A DNA stretch of 42,902 bases. It comes from Bacillota bacterium. Lineage in GTDB: Bacteria; Bacillota; Clostridia; Lachnospirales; Lachnospiraceae. Positions 25,534-33,336 of the stretch are shown piece after piece. Within the stretch, counting starts at the first letter, position 1. The number at the start of each line of letters is the position of its first letter. The translations under genes were made by a program, and so were the position numbers. The notes under the pieces are model-generated. The model had not been told where the DNA came from, made no database searches, and worked only from the letters and a program-made list of their open reading frames with translations. The stretch covers positions 1-42,902 of the forward strand of contig JAEXGM010000080.1 in the NCBI GenBank assembly GCA_023450835.1, read 5' to 3'.

Positions 25534-25896
25534 TTAAACAAATAGTGTCTGACCTAATGCAAATCCGATTACATATCCTATAATTCCGACTATAAGAGAG
25601 CTTAGAATATATACAAAAGCATTCAGCTTCTCATTCTCCTGAAAAAGATTGAAACTCTCATACATAAAAGTAGAAAAGGTAGTATACGTACCTAAAAAAC
25701 CGTCACCTAAAAGACGGTATATATTTTTCCCCGTATCAAGACTTGACAAAAGCCCCAGAAGCAGGGCACCGGTGATATTGATTATAAATGTTCCTATGGG
25801 AAAAGTTGTTCTGGCTCTCTGAGATATGAGTTTTCCAAGCTGATATCTGGAAAGCCCTCCGAAGATTCCACCTATGCCGACCAGTATTAAATTCAT
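25534..25896 (-). CDS. crcB: CrcB/Fluc fluoride channel subunit 2
   Basis: The 120-residue, four-helix membrane protein has CrcB signatures: GGIFGGLSRYQLG at the N-terminus, IGTFIINITGALLLG with the pore asparagine, and GFLGTYTTFSTFMYE in helix 3 with its Na+-site break. Fluc channels are dual-topology dimers that let fluoride leave the cell down its electrochemical gradient. The start codon overlaps the stop of the first crcB (ATGA). Two adjacent, diverged genes suggest that the active channel is a heterodimer with fixed opposite topologies. Confidence 0.95.
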   Translation of the reverse strand: MNLILVGIGGIFGGLSRYQLGKLISQRARTTFPIGTFIINITGALLLGLLSSLDTGKNIYRLLGDGFLGTYTTFSTFMYESFNLFQENEKLNAFVYILSSLIVGIIGYVIGFALGQTLFV

Positions 25897-26360
25897 TCTA
25901 TCACATCGCTTTCATTTTCAATTAGTCTTTCAGTATCTGCCGGATTCAGATCATCCGGTCCCTCTTTATCATGTACTTTCAAAGAGCCGATTTTACGGGC
26001 AAGCAGGGCACCGAAATAAGCAACTCCAAGGCCCAGAATAGTGGAAACCGTAATATAGGAAATTGCTGAAAAATAATCGCCGTCTTTCATAAGATTGACA
26101 CTTTCCTTACAAAATGTTGAAAAGGTAGTATAGGCGCCTAAAAAGCCGGTGGTTATACCAAGTCTGATATCGGCATGGATTTCCCATACTTCAAATGCAA
26201 TTGTAAGAATAAAAGCCATCAAAAAGGTACCGGTAATATTGATAAACAAAGTATTTATGGGGATATTCTCATGATAGCCCGGTATTTGTACCTGCTCAAT
26301 GGAATATCGCAGAATAGCACCTGCAAAACCTCCGCAGGCTAAAAAAATATATTTGCGCAA
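25893..26360 (-). CDS. crcB: CrcB/Fluc fluoride channel subunit 1
   Basis: The 155-residue four-helix protein has GGFAGAILRYSIEQ, INTLFINITGTFLMAF and TGFLGAYTTFSTFCKE, matching CrcB. A charged cytoplasmic-type tail of about 30 residues (EGPDDLNPADTERLIENE) is longer than usual. The start is TTG, seven bases after AAGGAGG. It is the first gene of the operon behind riboswitch 4 and probably forms a heterodimer with the overlapping downstream crcB product. Confidence 0.95.
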   Translation of the reverse strand: MRKYIFLACGGFAGAILRYSIEQVQIPGYHENIPINTLFINITGTFLMAFILTIAFEVWEIHADIRLGITTGFLGAYTTFSTFCKESVNLMKDGDYFSAISYITVSTILGLGVAYFGALLARKIGSLKVHDKEGPDDLNPADTERLIENESDVIE

Positions 26361-26379
26361 AGTAAAACCTCCTTATAAT

Positions 26380-26489
26380 AAAAAAGCTGATAACCTCTGT
26401 ATTAAACAGAAGTCATCAGCATTAGATGCGTTTTTGGCAGCACATTGGCAAAGCCAAGAGCAAACCTAAGGGAGAACTTCATTCCCACT
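26380..26489 (-). promoter_or_regulatory. Fluoride riboswitch (crcB motif) 4, controlling the crcB operon
   Basis: Read on the minus strand, GTGGGAATGAAGTTCTCCC forms the first hairpin. An expanded middle arm with TTGGCTTTGCCAA follows, then GCATCTAATGC and GCTGATGACTTCTG. The last strand pairs alternatively with CAGAGGTTATCAGC (stem 26386-26420), followed by TTTTTT, giving the terminator of an ON switch. The first crcB start is 20 bases beyond the T-run. Confidence 0.92.
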
Positions 26490-26495
26490 TGTGAT

Positions 26496-26524
26496 ATTAT
26501 ATAGTAGGAAGCTTCAAAAGTCAA
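26496..26524 (-). promoter_or_regulatory. Promoter of the crcB operon
   Basis: On the minus strand TTGACT (26524-26519) and a perfect TATAAT (26501-26496) are 17 bases apart and lie directly before riboswitch 4. The 195 bases from 26525 to the rhomboid gene show no other clear element. Confidence 0.85.
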
Positions 26525-26719
26525 GGCTGATTCATGGATTTGCTATGCATTTGCCGGGATGCGGCCATAAAAGCTTGAAATTAATTCTGTCAAAGGTATT
26601 ATGCTCATTGAAGTACAAAAATCTTTATGATAAAATAAATTTCATGATTATTCCATATCCACGGCTAAATTGGTAAGGATATATAAATAAGGATATATAA
26701 AGGATGAAAGTGAAATAAT

Positions 26720-27286
26720 ATGAAGAAACTGTTAGGGAAATTCCAATATAATTCGCCGGTAACACTGACTTTTGCTTTTGTTTCTCTGGCGGTGCTGCTG
26801 TTAGGGTATTTAACAAAAGGGCTGTCCACACATTTGCTTTTTAGTGTATACCGTTCCTCTCTGATGGACCCCTTGGCTTATTTTAGGGTGTTTGGCCATG
26901 TTCTTGGACATGCCGGCTGGAGCCATTATGCCGGTAATATGGTCCTTTTTCTGGTATTAGGGCCTATCCTGGAAGAAAAGTATAAATCAAAGGATTTCTT
27001 TTTCATGATTGCCATTACAGCTCTGGTATCCGGATTATTTTATACGTTTTTTTATCCGGGTGATGTATTATTGGGGGCAAGCGGTATCGTATTCATGATG
27101 ATAGTTCTATCCTCTGCTGCGGGTATGAAGGGAGGGAGAATTCCTTTGACCCTCATTCTGGTTATAATCGTTTATCTTGGGGGAGAAGTATTAAGTATAG
27201 GGGCAAAAGATGGAGTAGCCCATGCCGCCCATATCATAGGCGGAGTCTGCGGGGCAGGCTTTGGACTGGCCCGAAGACGAAGCTGA
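26720..27286 (+). CDS. Rhomboid-family intramembrane serine protease
   Basis: This 188-residue, six-helix membrane protein has the rhomboid core. HAGWSHYAGNM lies in the second segment (the Asn of the oxyanion region), the nucleophile S121 is in LLGASGIVFM, and the catalytic histidine is in AHAAHIIGGVCGAGFG (H171, with H168 nearby). Rhomboids cleave membrane-anchored proteins within the bilayer; the target is unknown. It has no obvious link to its neighbours. The ribosome binding site is weak (AAAGGATGAAAG about 10 bases upstream). Confidence 0.9.
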   Translation: MKKLLGKFQYNSPVTLTFAFVSLAVLLLGYLTKGLSTHLLFSVYRSSLMDPLAYFRVFGHVLGHAGWSHYAGNMVLFLVLGPILEEKYKSKDFFFMIAITALVSGLFYTFFYPGDVLLGASGIVFMMIVLSSAAGMKGGRIPLTLILVIIVYLGGEVLSIGAKDGVAHAAHIIGGVCGAGFGLARRRS

Positions 27287-27351
27287 AAAGGTCTTAAGCA
27301 GGAAAGGTCTTAAGCAGGAAAGGCCTTAAGCAGAGAAAGTTTTAAGCAGAA
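27287..27351 (+). repeat. 16-bp tandem repeat, four copies
   Basis: The unit AAAGGTCTTAAGCAGG occurs at 27287 and 27303 exactly, then twice more with changes (AAAGGCCTTAAGCAGA and AAAGTTTTAAGCAGAA). It starts at the stop codon of the rhomboid gene and fills most of the gap before the VOC gene. Confidence 0.85.
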
Positions 27352-27395
27352 AAAGTATAATAGAAGTGTAAAAATAATCGAAAGAGGTGGTTTAG

Positions 27396-27797
27396 ATGTT
27401 AGGTCATTATCTGATGTTTAACAGAAACTGTGAAGAAGCATTGAAAGTTTATGAAAAGGCTTTTGATACAAAAATAGCCGCAATACAGAAATACAAAGAT
27501 ATGCCACAAAGTCCGGATTTTCCTGTAGCTGAGAGTGATTTGGAACTTGTGCTTCATTCGCAGATTGTCATTGACGGAACAGGGATTATGTGTGCAGACA
27601 GTGCACAGAACCCTGCATCCGGAAATAATATGTACATTACGTTAACGACAGACAAGGAAGAAATGGTAAAACAAGCCTGGGATATTTTAAAGGAGGACGG
27701 AAAGGTATATCTGGAACTTTGCCCGACTTTCTTTGCGAAACTTCATGGGCACTTGCAGGATAAGTTTGGTGTCAACTGGATGTTTTCAGTAGAGTAG
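27396..27797 (+). CDS. PhnB-like VOC-superfamily protein
   Basis: The 133-residue protein matches the PhnB/glyoxalase-like group: LMFNRNCEEALKVYEKAF at the start, a KDMPQSP loop, MCADSAQ, and the C-terminal FFAKLHGHLQDKFGVNWMF segment, where the family usually has WGxxYGxxxDPFGVxW. Proteins of this group often lack a full set of metal ligands and have no firm function. AAAGAGGTGG precedes the ATG. It is a single gene ended by a clear terminator. Confidence 0.88.
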   Translation: MLGHYLMFNRNCEEALKVYEKAFDTKIAAIQKYKDMPQSPDFPVAESDLELVLHSQIVIDGTGIMCADSAQNPASGNNMYITLTTDKEEMVKQAWDILKEDGKVYLELCPTFFAKLHGHLQDKFGVNWMFSVE

Positions 27798-27858
27798 CCA
27801 TCAGGCAATTAATGTGCAAACTTGATGTTGCATACATTTTGGCGGTATCTATACACCG

Positions 27859-27892
27859 GGAGAAGGTTATATAAAGTCCTTCTCCTTTTTTT
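27859..27892 (+). terminator. Rho-independent terminator after the VOC gene
   Basis: GGAGAAGG (27859-27866) pairs with CCTTCTCC (27878-27885), followed by seven T. Confidence 0.9.
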
Positions 27893-27966
27893 ATGGACAG
27901 AGGCGGAGGGGATGATAAAGTGTTGGGTATCTAAATTGCAATGCACAATTTATCTAAATAGTAGTA

Positions 27967-27995
27967 TTGTTGTCATAGAATCTTTGAAATATAAT
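27967..27995 (+). promoter_or_regulatory. Candidate promoter of the GH43 gene
   Basis: TTGTTG (27967-27972) and TATAAT (27990-27995) are 17 bases apart, about 100 bases before the gene. The leader between them and the gene shows no clear riboswitch. Confidence 0.6.
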
Positions 27996-28092
27996 AATAT
28001 CATTGATATCATTAAAAATATGTGATATAGACGTTGGCGCAAGCTGACAGAAAAATGGATTACGAACAGTAAAGCAGGATTGGAGAGACAAT

Positions 28093-29601
28093 ATGAAATA
28101 CAATAATCCCATTATCAAAGGGTTTAACCCAGACCCCAGTATATGCAGAGCAGGAGAGGATTACTATCTTGTAACTTCTACCTTTGAGTTCTATCCCGGA
28201 GTACCGGTTTATCACAGCAGAAATCTGGTCAACTGGGAGCTGATGAACTATTGCCTTACAAGAAAAAGTCAGGTGAATTTGGAAAACTGCAGAAATTCAG
28301 GAGGAATCTATGCTCCGACAATCAGGTATAACGACGGTACTTTTTATATGACCACCACCAATACAAGTAATCTTGGGAACTTTATCGTATCTGCAAAGGA
28401 TATTACCGGAGAGTGGTCGGAACCTGTGGCTATAGACCAGAGTGGAATAGACCCATCCATTTTGTTTGATGAAGGTAAGACTTATTATTGCAGTGCGTCG
28501 GCAGATGAGAACGGGACTTCCTGTATTCTGTTGTGCGAGATTGATATTGCAACAGGAGAAAAGCTGACTGATTCCAAAGTTATTTCTTATGGCTGCGGAG
28601 GCAGATACTGCGAGGCACCCCATATTTATAAGATAGGCGAGTTCTACTACCTCATGCTGGCTGAGGGAGGAACGGAGTACGGACATATGACGACCATACA
28701 GCGGAGCAAGTCGGCATATGGCCCTTATGTACCCTGTCCCGGTAATCCCATTCTCTCTCATAGAGATGCCATGGGTACTTCTGTGCAGGCGACCGGTCAT
28801 TCGGATCTGTTTGAAGACCACAAAGGCAACTGGTGGCTGGTAAGCCTTGGAATCCGAACGCTGCCGTGGGTCATGCTTCATAACCTTGGAAGAGAGACCT
28901 TTTTAACACCTGTTACCTGGAGTGAAGACGGCTGGCCGGAAGCCGGCGTGAATGGAAGGACAGCCCTTGAGATGGAAGGGCCGCTGCCTGAGAGTCCTGA
29001 CCGGAAGTCAGAAGATTTTCTGGAGGATTTTAAGTCGGATGAGTTAGGGCTGGATTGGAATTATATTCGTAACCCTATCCTTGAAAACTATGAGCAACGG
29101 TCAGGAATTATGAAGTTAAAGGGTACAGAAGCCACTCTTTCTGATTTCTCGCCCACCTTTATAGGCATTCGCCAGAAAGAATTCCATATGAGTGCCAGGA
29201 CCCTGCTAAATGCAGGAAATATGCAGATTGGTACCTGTGCTGGAATAACGGCATTTTATAATAAGGAATATTATTATGGGCTATGTCTTACCAGAGAAAC
29301 GGACGGATATTATATAAAACTGATTAATACAATCCACAACTATACCAGTGAGGCAGTCAGCATAAGAACAGAACCAGGAGATGAAATAGAATTAGAGATT
29401 GTAACGGGAGTCCAGTATTATAAATTCTATTATATCATCAATACGGAAAGGTTCTATGTAGGACAGGCAGCAACGGCAGGATTGACTACAGAAGGAACTA
29501 TGACCATGACCTTTACCGGAACTTATCTTGGAATCTATGCGGTAAATGGTACCGCAGAATTTAGAAGATTTTCAGTAAATGAAATCAAAGAAGAGGTATA
29601 G
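28093..29601 (+). CDS. Glycoside hydrolase family 43 (beta-xylosidase / alpha-L-arabinofuranosidase type)
   Basis: The 502-residue protein has an N-terminal five-bladed propeller with the three GH43 acids in context: D14 in GFNPDPSICR (base), D120 in SGIDPSILFD (pKa modulator) and E174 in RYCEAPHIY (acid). The C-terminal beta-sandwich (about 305-500) is of the DUF1349/GH43_C2 type that closes the active site of XynB-like xylosidases. It lacks a signal peptide, so it would trim imported xylo- or arabino-oligosaccharides in the cytoplasm. GGAGAGAC precedes the ATG. It stands alone between terminators, away from the glycan locus at the left. Confidence 0.93.
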   Translation: MKYNNPIIKGFNPDPSICRAGEDYYLVTSTFEFYPGVPVYHSRNLVNWELMNYCLTRKSQVNLENCRNSGGIYAPTIRYNDGTFYMTTTNTSNLGNFIVSAKDITGEWSEPVAIDQSGIDPSILFDEGKTYYCSASADENGTSCILLCEIDIATGEKLTDSKVISYGCGGRYCEAPHIYKIGEFYYLMLAEGGTEYGHMTTIQRSKSAYGPYVPCPGNPILSHRDAMGTSVQATGHSDLFEDHKGNWWLVSLGIRTLPWVMLHNLGRETFLTPVTWSEDGWPEAGVNGRTALEMEGPLPESPDRKSEDFLEDFKSDELGLDWNYIRNPILENYEQRSGIMKLKGTEATLSDFSPTFIGIRQKEFHMSARTLLNAGNMQIGTCAGITAFYNKEYYYGLCLTRETDGYYIKLINTIHNYTSEAVSIRTEPGDEIELEIVTGVQYYKFYYIINTERFYVGQAATAGLTTEGTMTMTFTGTYLGIYAVNGTAEFRRFSVNEIKEEV

Positions 29602-29669
29602 AAAAGGTAATCTGATTCTGATGTTATAGGTTAGAGACAGATAAGGCAGATGAATATTTATACAGGCTT

Positions 29670-29694
29670 AAAGGCACGGAACTTCCGTGCCTTT
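29670..29694. terminator. Hairpin terminator between GH43 and msrA
   Basis: AAAGGCACGGA pairs perfectly with TCCGTGCCTTT across three bases. The short flanking A/T tracts allow function in both directions. Confidence 0.7.
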
Positions 29695-29754
29695 AGTGAA
29701 TCTGCGATACTAAATTGGAATGAGCTGACTTCACGTCATGATTATAATAGCGGG

Positions 29755-30237
29755 TTATAAATATTTGTGTAATAACTCTTTAGGGATATGACAATAATCA
29801 TTAGGGCACCTATCTAATCTATCTTGATGTTCCTCTGCACTTTTAACGTAATTTATAAGCGGAAGAACTTCCACTACAATTTTGTCCCTATCTGTTCTTT
29901 CTGTTATATAATTCTTGGCCTCTTCCAAATGTCGGGACACTTTACTATATACGCCTGTACGGTATTTTTTTCCCACGTCATTACCTTGTTTATTCACACT
30001 GTAAGGATCTATAATTTCAAAAAAATAATCCATTAATTGAGAAACAGTTACAATTTCAGGGTCAAATTCTGTTTTTACGCATTCAGCATAACCATCATAT
30101 TCGCCTTCAAGAGTATTTGAATAACCATTTGCTCGTCCTGCTTGAGTAATAATAACACCTTTTAATGTTTTGATAAATGCTTGTACACCCCAAAGACAGC
30201 CGCCTGCAAAATATATTGTTTCAACCATAGTATTCAT
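29755..30237 (-). CDS. msrA: Peptide methionine (S)-S-oxide reductase MsrA
   Basis: The 160-residue protein has the MsrA core: the nucleophilic cysteine in AGGCLWGVQAF (the family has GCFW; here Phe is Leu), the GRANGYSN segment, EFDPEIVTVSQLMDYFFEIIDP, and the GNDVGKKYRTGVY motif. MsrA reduces methionine-S-sulfoxide in oxidised proteins with thioredoxin. A later in-frame ATG (MVETIYF) could be the true start, because the site before the first ATG is weak. It is transcribed alone on the minus strand. Confidence 0.93.
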   Translation of the reverse strand: MNTMVETIYFAGGCLWGVQAFIKTLKGVIITQAGRANGYSNTLEGEYDGYAECVKTEFDPEIVTVSQLMDYFFEIIDPYSVNKQGNDVGKKYRTGVYSKVSRHLEEAKNYITERTDRDKIVVEVLPLINYVKSAEEHQDRLDRCPNDYCHIPKELLHKYL

Positions 30238-30357
30238 CTATTTTCTTTCGTTAAATATAAATAATAAGTAGTTAATTCGCCACGGACAAATTCTAAATTC
30301 TAATTTCAACAGCTTGGAAGTTATCGACTTCCCGTTATGCTCATAAAAGGAACCCAA

Positions 30358-30882
30358 CTATTCATAACGATTGCCGTTTTTATCGACGAAACAATATTTA
30401 ACCGAAAAGTCTTTTGCCGGGGCTTCCGTATAAATAATTACATTGTCTTTTGCATCAAGTTTTACTGTTTCTCCTACCATCCCAGATGGTATGTATGTTA
30501 TTTCCGCATAATCTAAATCAGCTTTATTCGCCCAAAATAAATTGTAAGACTTTTGCTTGATGATAGTGTTCATAAATATTAATTCGTCGTTTTCTCTTGT
30601 AATACTTGTTTGAAATTTATATTTACCATTTCCTTGTGGTTCAAATATTGCCAAGCCGTATTTATTGTTAGAGCTGCTATACCCACTGACGATATAACCG
30701 TCGATTTTAGTTTCACAGCTAATGCAAACATCACCATCCAGTTGGCTCAATTCACTCAATTGCTGTTCTCTGCTTTCGAGCGTAGAGCCGTCAGGACGAA
30801 GCCGCATTACAAAAAAGCTTGCCAATAAGACAACAAATAGTGCACTAACCACACATGGAATAAGATATTTTTTATTTTTCAA
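30358..30882 (-). CDS. Membrane-anchored extracytoplasmic protein of unknown function
   Basis: The 174-residue protein starts at TTG, with AAGGGA eight bases upstream. A short basic start and a single membrane helix (residues 7-27, LIPCVVSALFVVLLASFFVM) are followed by a soluble domain with beta-strand character (KYGLAIFEPQGNGKYKFQTS). The two cysteines in DVCISCETK form a CxxC-like pair (CISC). I do not recognise the family; it looks like small Firmicutes proteins of unknown function that sit outside the membrane. It has no operon partner. Confidence 0.7.
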   Translation of the reverse strand: MKNKKYLIPCVVSALFVVLLASFFVMRLRPDGSTLESREQQLSELSQLDGDVCISCETKIDGYIVSGYSSSNNKYGLAIFEPQGNGKYKFQTSITRENDELIFMNTIIKQKSYNLFWANKADLDYAEITYIPSGMVGETVKLDAKDNVIIYTEAPAKDFSVKYCFVDKNGNRYE

Positions 30883-31025
30883 ATTTTCATTCCCTTCGCC
30901 TAATATAAATTATCAGCAGTTAAAAACTACCCATCAGATTTGGATTTATTAAAGAATACCATAAGCAAGGAGAAAAATACAGCATTGATTTAGAAAAGTA
31001 TTTATAACTTAAAGTTCGCCTTTAA

Positions 31026-31077
31026 TTGACACGGAATACTATCAGTATTATACTTATCGATATGCAAATACTGATAT
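31026..31077 (+). promoter_or_regulatory. rex-like promoter with palindromic operator (copy 1)
   Basis: TTGACA (31026-31031) and TATACT (31049-31054) are 17 bases apart, a strong promoter. A 24-base imperfect palindrome at 31054-31077 covers the expected transcription start: half-site TTATCGATATG, two bases, then AATACTGATAT. A further half-site-like sequence (CTATCAGTATT) lies between -35 and -10. Binding here should repress the promoter. The same 11-2-11 palindrome occurs upstream of the alcohol dehydrogenase. Confidence 0.7.
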
Positions 31078-31091
31078 AAGAGGGGTAGCTT

Positions 31092-31733
31092 ATGTATGAA
31101 TATAATCAGCAGACGATTACAATCCAGGCATTACAGAGAATGCCTTATTATGTTCAGCAATTAAGAACGATGCAGGAGAATAAGATTCAGACGGTATCCG
31201 CACCTAGAATTGCCGAGCTGCTGAACCTGAACGAAGTCCAGGTGCGCAAGGATTTTGCTGCTGTTTATACCACAAAGGGAAAACCCAAGACCGGCTTTAT
31301 GGTTACAGAGCTTCTTCATAATATGGAGGACCTTTTAGGATATCATAATATAAATGAAGCAGTTATAGTAGGGAGCAGCCATCTTTCTCAGGCTATTATA
31401 TCCGATGAGCGGCTAAAAGGTCTTGGTCTTAAGATCGTGGCAGCTTTTGATTCTGGTTTGGAGCAGGCAGAAAAGGAAATTAACGGGATTAAGATATTAC
31501 CCCTGGATAAAATCGGTAATCTTTGCCGCCGGATGAATATACATATTGGTATAATTGCGGACACAGGCTTTCAGGCACAGGTAGTCTGTGATCAACTGGT
31601 AGCAGGAGGTATTATTGCTATCTGGAATTTCACGGAAGAACATTTGTCTGTGCCGGACTATGTCAAGGTTAAGGATGAGAATTTTACGGCATCCTATGCT
31701 ATATTAACTAATCATTTAAAGAGAAATTTGTAA
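31092..31733 (+). CDS. Rex-like transcriptional regulator with degenerate NADH-binding motif
   Basis: The 213-residue protein aligns end to end with Rex. The N-terminal winged helix has RMPYYVQQL, SAPRIAELLNLNEVQVRKDF (Rex has AQVRKDLS), and the C-terminal Rossmann domain ends in GIIAIWNFTEEHLSVPDYVKV. Two normally strict parts are changed. The glycine-rich nucleotide loop (GAGNLG in Rex) reads GSSHLS, and the recognition-wing segment SxFGxFGxRGxGY reads AAVYTTKGKPKTGF. It may therefore not sense NADH and may bind a different operator. Its own promoter carries the candidate palindrome. AGAGGGG precedes the ATG. Confidence 0.88.
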   Translation: MYEYNQQTITIQALQRMPYYVQQLRTMQENKIQTVSAPRIAELLNLNEVQVRKDFAAVYTTKGKPKTGFMVTELLHNMEDLLGYHNINEAVIVGSSHLSQAIISDERLKGLGLKIVAAFDSGLEQAEKEINGIKILPLDKIGNLCRRMNIHIGIIADTGFQAQVVCDQLVAGGIIAIWNFTEEHLSVPDYVKVKDENFTASYAILTNHLKRNL

Positions 31734-31893
31734 TAAGCGACTAATACATGGTTTTCAAATTACCCGACCGATTAATTTTCTAAACTTCAGGATGAGATGT
31801 ACTAGTTAGTTTACGATTTTGCAAGTAATGAAGCCGGATATCGCAGGCGGAACCACCGGCTAAATTGGGTCTTAGGTCAGAAAGGCAAAAAGT

Positions 31894-32832
31894 ATGAATA
31901 CACTGCACTTGAAATATGCAATTGAAGTGGAGCGGACAAGCTCTATCTCACAGGCAGCGGAGAATCTGTTTATGGGACAGCCAAGCCTTAGCAAAGCGAT
32001 AAGGGAATTGGAGGATTCTCTTGGTTTTACTGTATTTGAACGTACCTCCAAAGGGGTCATTCCTACCAGAAAGGGAGTCAAATTCCTGACTTATGCCAGA
32101 AATGTCCTTCACCAGATTGAGAAAATGGAAGCCTTATCGGACACAGCCGATGCTGATATCCAGAATTTTAATATTTCCATTCCCAGAGGAAGTTACATTG
32201 CGGATGCGGTTACCAGCCTCGTAGCAGAGCTGGACCAGGCGAAAGGGATGAATGTGAATGTGCAGGAGACCAATTCTGTCCAGGTTGTGGGCAATATCAT
32301 TGATGGACCTTTCAATCTGGGCGTTATCAGATTTCAGACAGAATATGAGAATTACTTTAAAGATTATCTGACCGAGAAGCAGTTAAGATTTGAAACTGTC
32401 TGGGAATTTGAATATCTGGCACTGATGTCGGAAAAGCATCCTCTGTCCCAAGTGGAAAAGGTCGATTATCAGGAATTAAAGCTGTATACGGAGATTACTC
32501 ATGGTGATACAGCAATTCCTTATATTATGCCTAATACCAGCGGCGGAATAGAATTGCCGTCAAAGACAGATAAGTGCATCTATGTTTATGAACGCTGCAG
32601 CCAGTATGATTTGCTTTCTGCCATTCCTACTACCTATATGTGGGTATCGCCTATACCGGAGAAATGGCTGCAACGTTATCAACTAGTCCAGCGAAGATGC
32701 AGAACAGCAGGTAATGTATATAAGGATGTTTTAATTTATCCCAAAGATTATAGATTTACGGAGATTGACCGTAAGTTCGTCAATAGATTATTTGAAGCGA
32801 AAAATGAAGTGACTTTTTGTGAATATAAATAA
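31894..32832 (+). CDS. LysR-family transcriptional regulator
   Basis: The 312-residue protein has the LysR helix-turn-helix at the start (LKYAIEVERTSSISQAAENL and LFMGQPSLSKAIRELEDSLG, then FERTSKGV) and a substrate-binding-like effector domain (about 95-300) that is not close to a group I recognise. It lies 160 bases after the rex-like gene, on the same strand, and before the alcohol dehydrogenase, so it may control either. A hairpin AGCCGG/CCGGCT (31832-31861) lies just upstream. The start has AGAAAGGC before it. Confidence 0.92.
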   Translation: MNTLHLKYAIEVERTSSISQAAENLFMGQPSLSKAIRELEDSLGFTVFERTSKGVIPTRKGVKFLTYARNVLHQIEKMEALSDTADADIQNFNISIPRGSYIADAVTSLVAELDQAKGMNVNVQETNSVQVVGNIIDGPFNLGVIRFQTEYENYFKDYLTEKQLRFETVWEFEYLALMSEKHPLSQVEKVDYQELKLYTEITHGDTAIPYIMPNTSGGIELPSKTDKCIYVYERCSQYDLLSAIPTTYMWVSPIPEKWLQRYQLVQRRCRTAGNVYKDVLIYPKDYRFTEIDRKFVNRLFEAKNEVTFCEYK

Positions 32833-32845
32833 GTATACTAAGGAG

Positions 32846-32880
32846 AGGTTTCGGACAATTCCGGAACCTTTCTTTTTATT
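32846..32880 (+). terminator. Rho-independent terminator after the LysR gene
   Basis: AGGTTTCGGA (32846-32855) pairs perfectly with TCCGGAACCT (32860-32869), followed by a T-rich run. Confidence 0.9.
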
Positions 32881-32912
32881 TGTTAGGAAAGACAGGATAT
32901 ATCAATATCAGA

Positions 32913-32936
32913 ATATCGATATTCCAATATTGATAT
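32913..32936. promoter_or_regulatory. Palindromic operator, copy 2
   Basis: Half-site ATATCGATATT, two bases (CC), then AATATTGATAT. This is the best-matching copy (10 of 11 positions symmetric). A further ATATCAATATC-like half-site lies just upstream at 32899. It is in the 504-base gap between LysR and the alcohol dehydrogenase. Confidence 0.65.
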
Positions 32937-33189
32937 ACCGTTTATACAGCTATTACTATATTTGTATAAGAATTATAAAAAGCTATTTGCTGTACACCCG
33001 GATTGAAAGAAAATTAAGAGAGTTCTGGATATAGTTACAGGGTTAGAATGGAAACTCTCTGGATTATAGGACTTTTGAAAAAAATTGTTAAAATAATATC
33101 AGGACGGAATGAGTTGCTGCTCTGACAGGTATTAGCACCTCATTATTCTTTTATGAGTATGAGCTGGTATCATCGAAATACAGAGAAAT

Positions 33190-33213
33190 ATATCGATAAT
33201 GGAATATTGATAT
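33190..33213. promoter_or_regulatory. Palindromic operator, copy 3
   Basis: Half-site ATATCGATAAT, two bases (GG), then AATATTGATAT. It has the same geometry as copies 1 and 2 and lies about 35 bases upstream of the candidate alcohol dehydrogenase promoter. Confidence 0.65.
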
Positions 33214-33246
33214 AAAATATAAGAATTTTACAAATAGCCAAAAGAT

Positions 33247-33276
33247 TGTTAAAATATAAACAAGCAAACGATAATA
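33247..33276 (+). promoter_or_regulatory. Alcohol dehydrogenase promoter overlapping a Rex-consensus site
   Basis: TTGTTA (33247-33252) and GATAAT (33271-33276) are 18 bases apart. The 18-mer at 33247-33264, TTGTTAAAATATAAACAA, fits the clostridial Rex operator TTGTTAAnnnnTTAACAA with one mismatch and would cover the -35. Canonical Rex (encoded elsewhere) could thus repress this gene at low NADH. Confidence 0.6.
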
Positions 33277-33336
33277 GGTGTTGCAAAGTAAAAATCGAAT
33301 TCTTTCTAAAATATATTTTGAAAAGGAGATAAGATT

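Noticed and set aside
27822..28025. 67-codon open frame after the VOC gene
   Set aside because: It runs through a clear terminator and promoter region and has no ribosome binding site or recognisable protein pattern.
33087..33104. TTGTTAAAATAATATCAG as a second Rex operator near the alcohol dehydrogenase
   Set aside because: The second half-site is absent; a single AT-rich half-site is expected by chance in this region.
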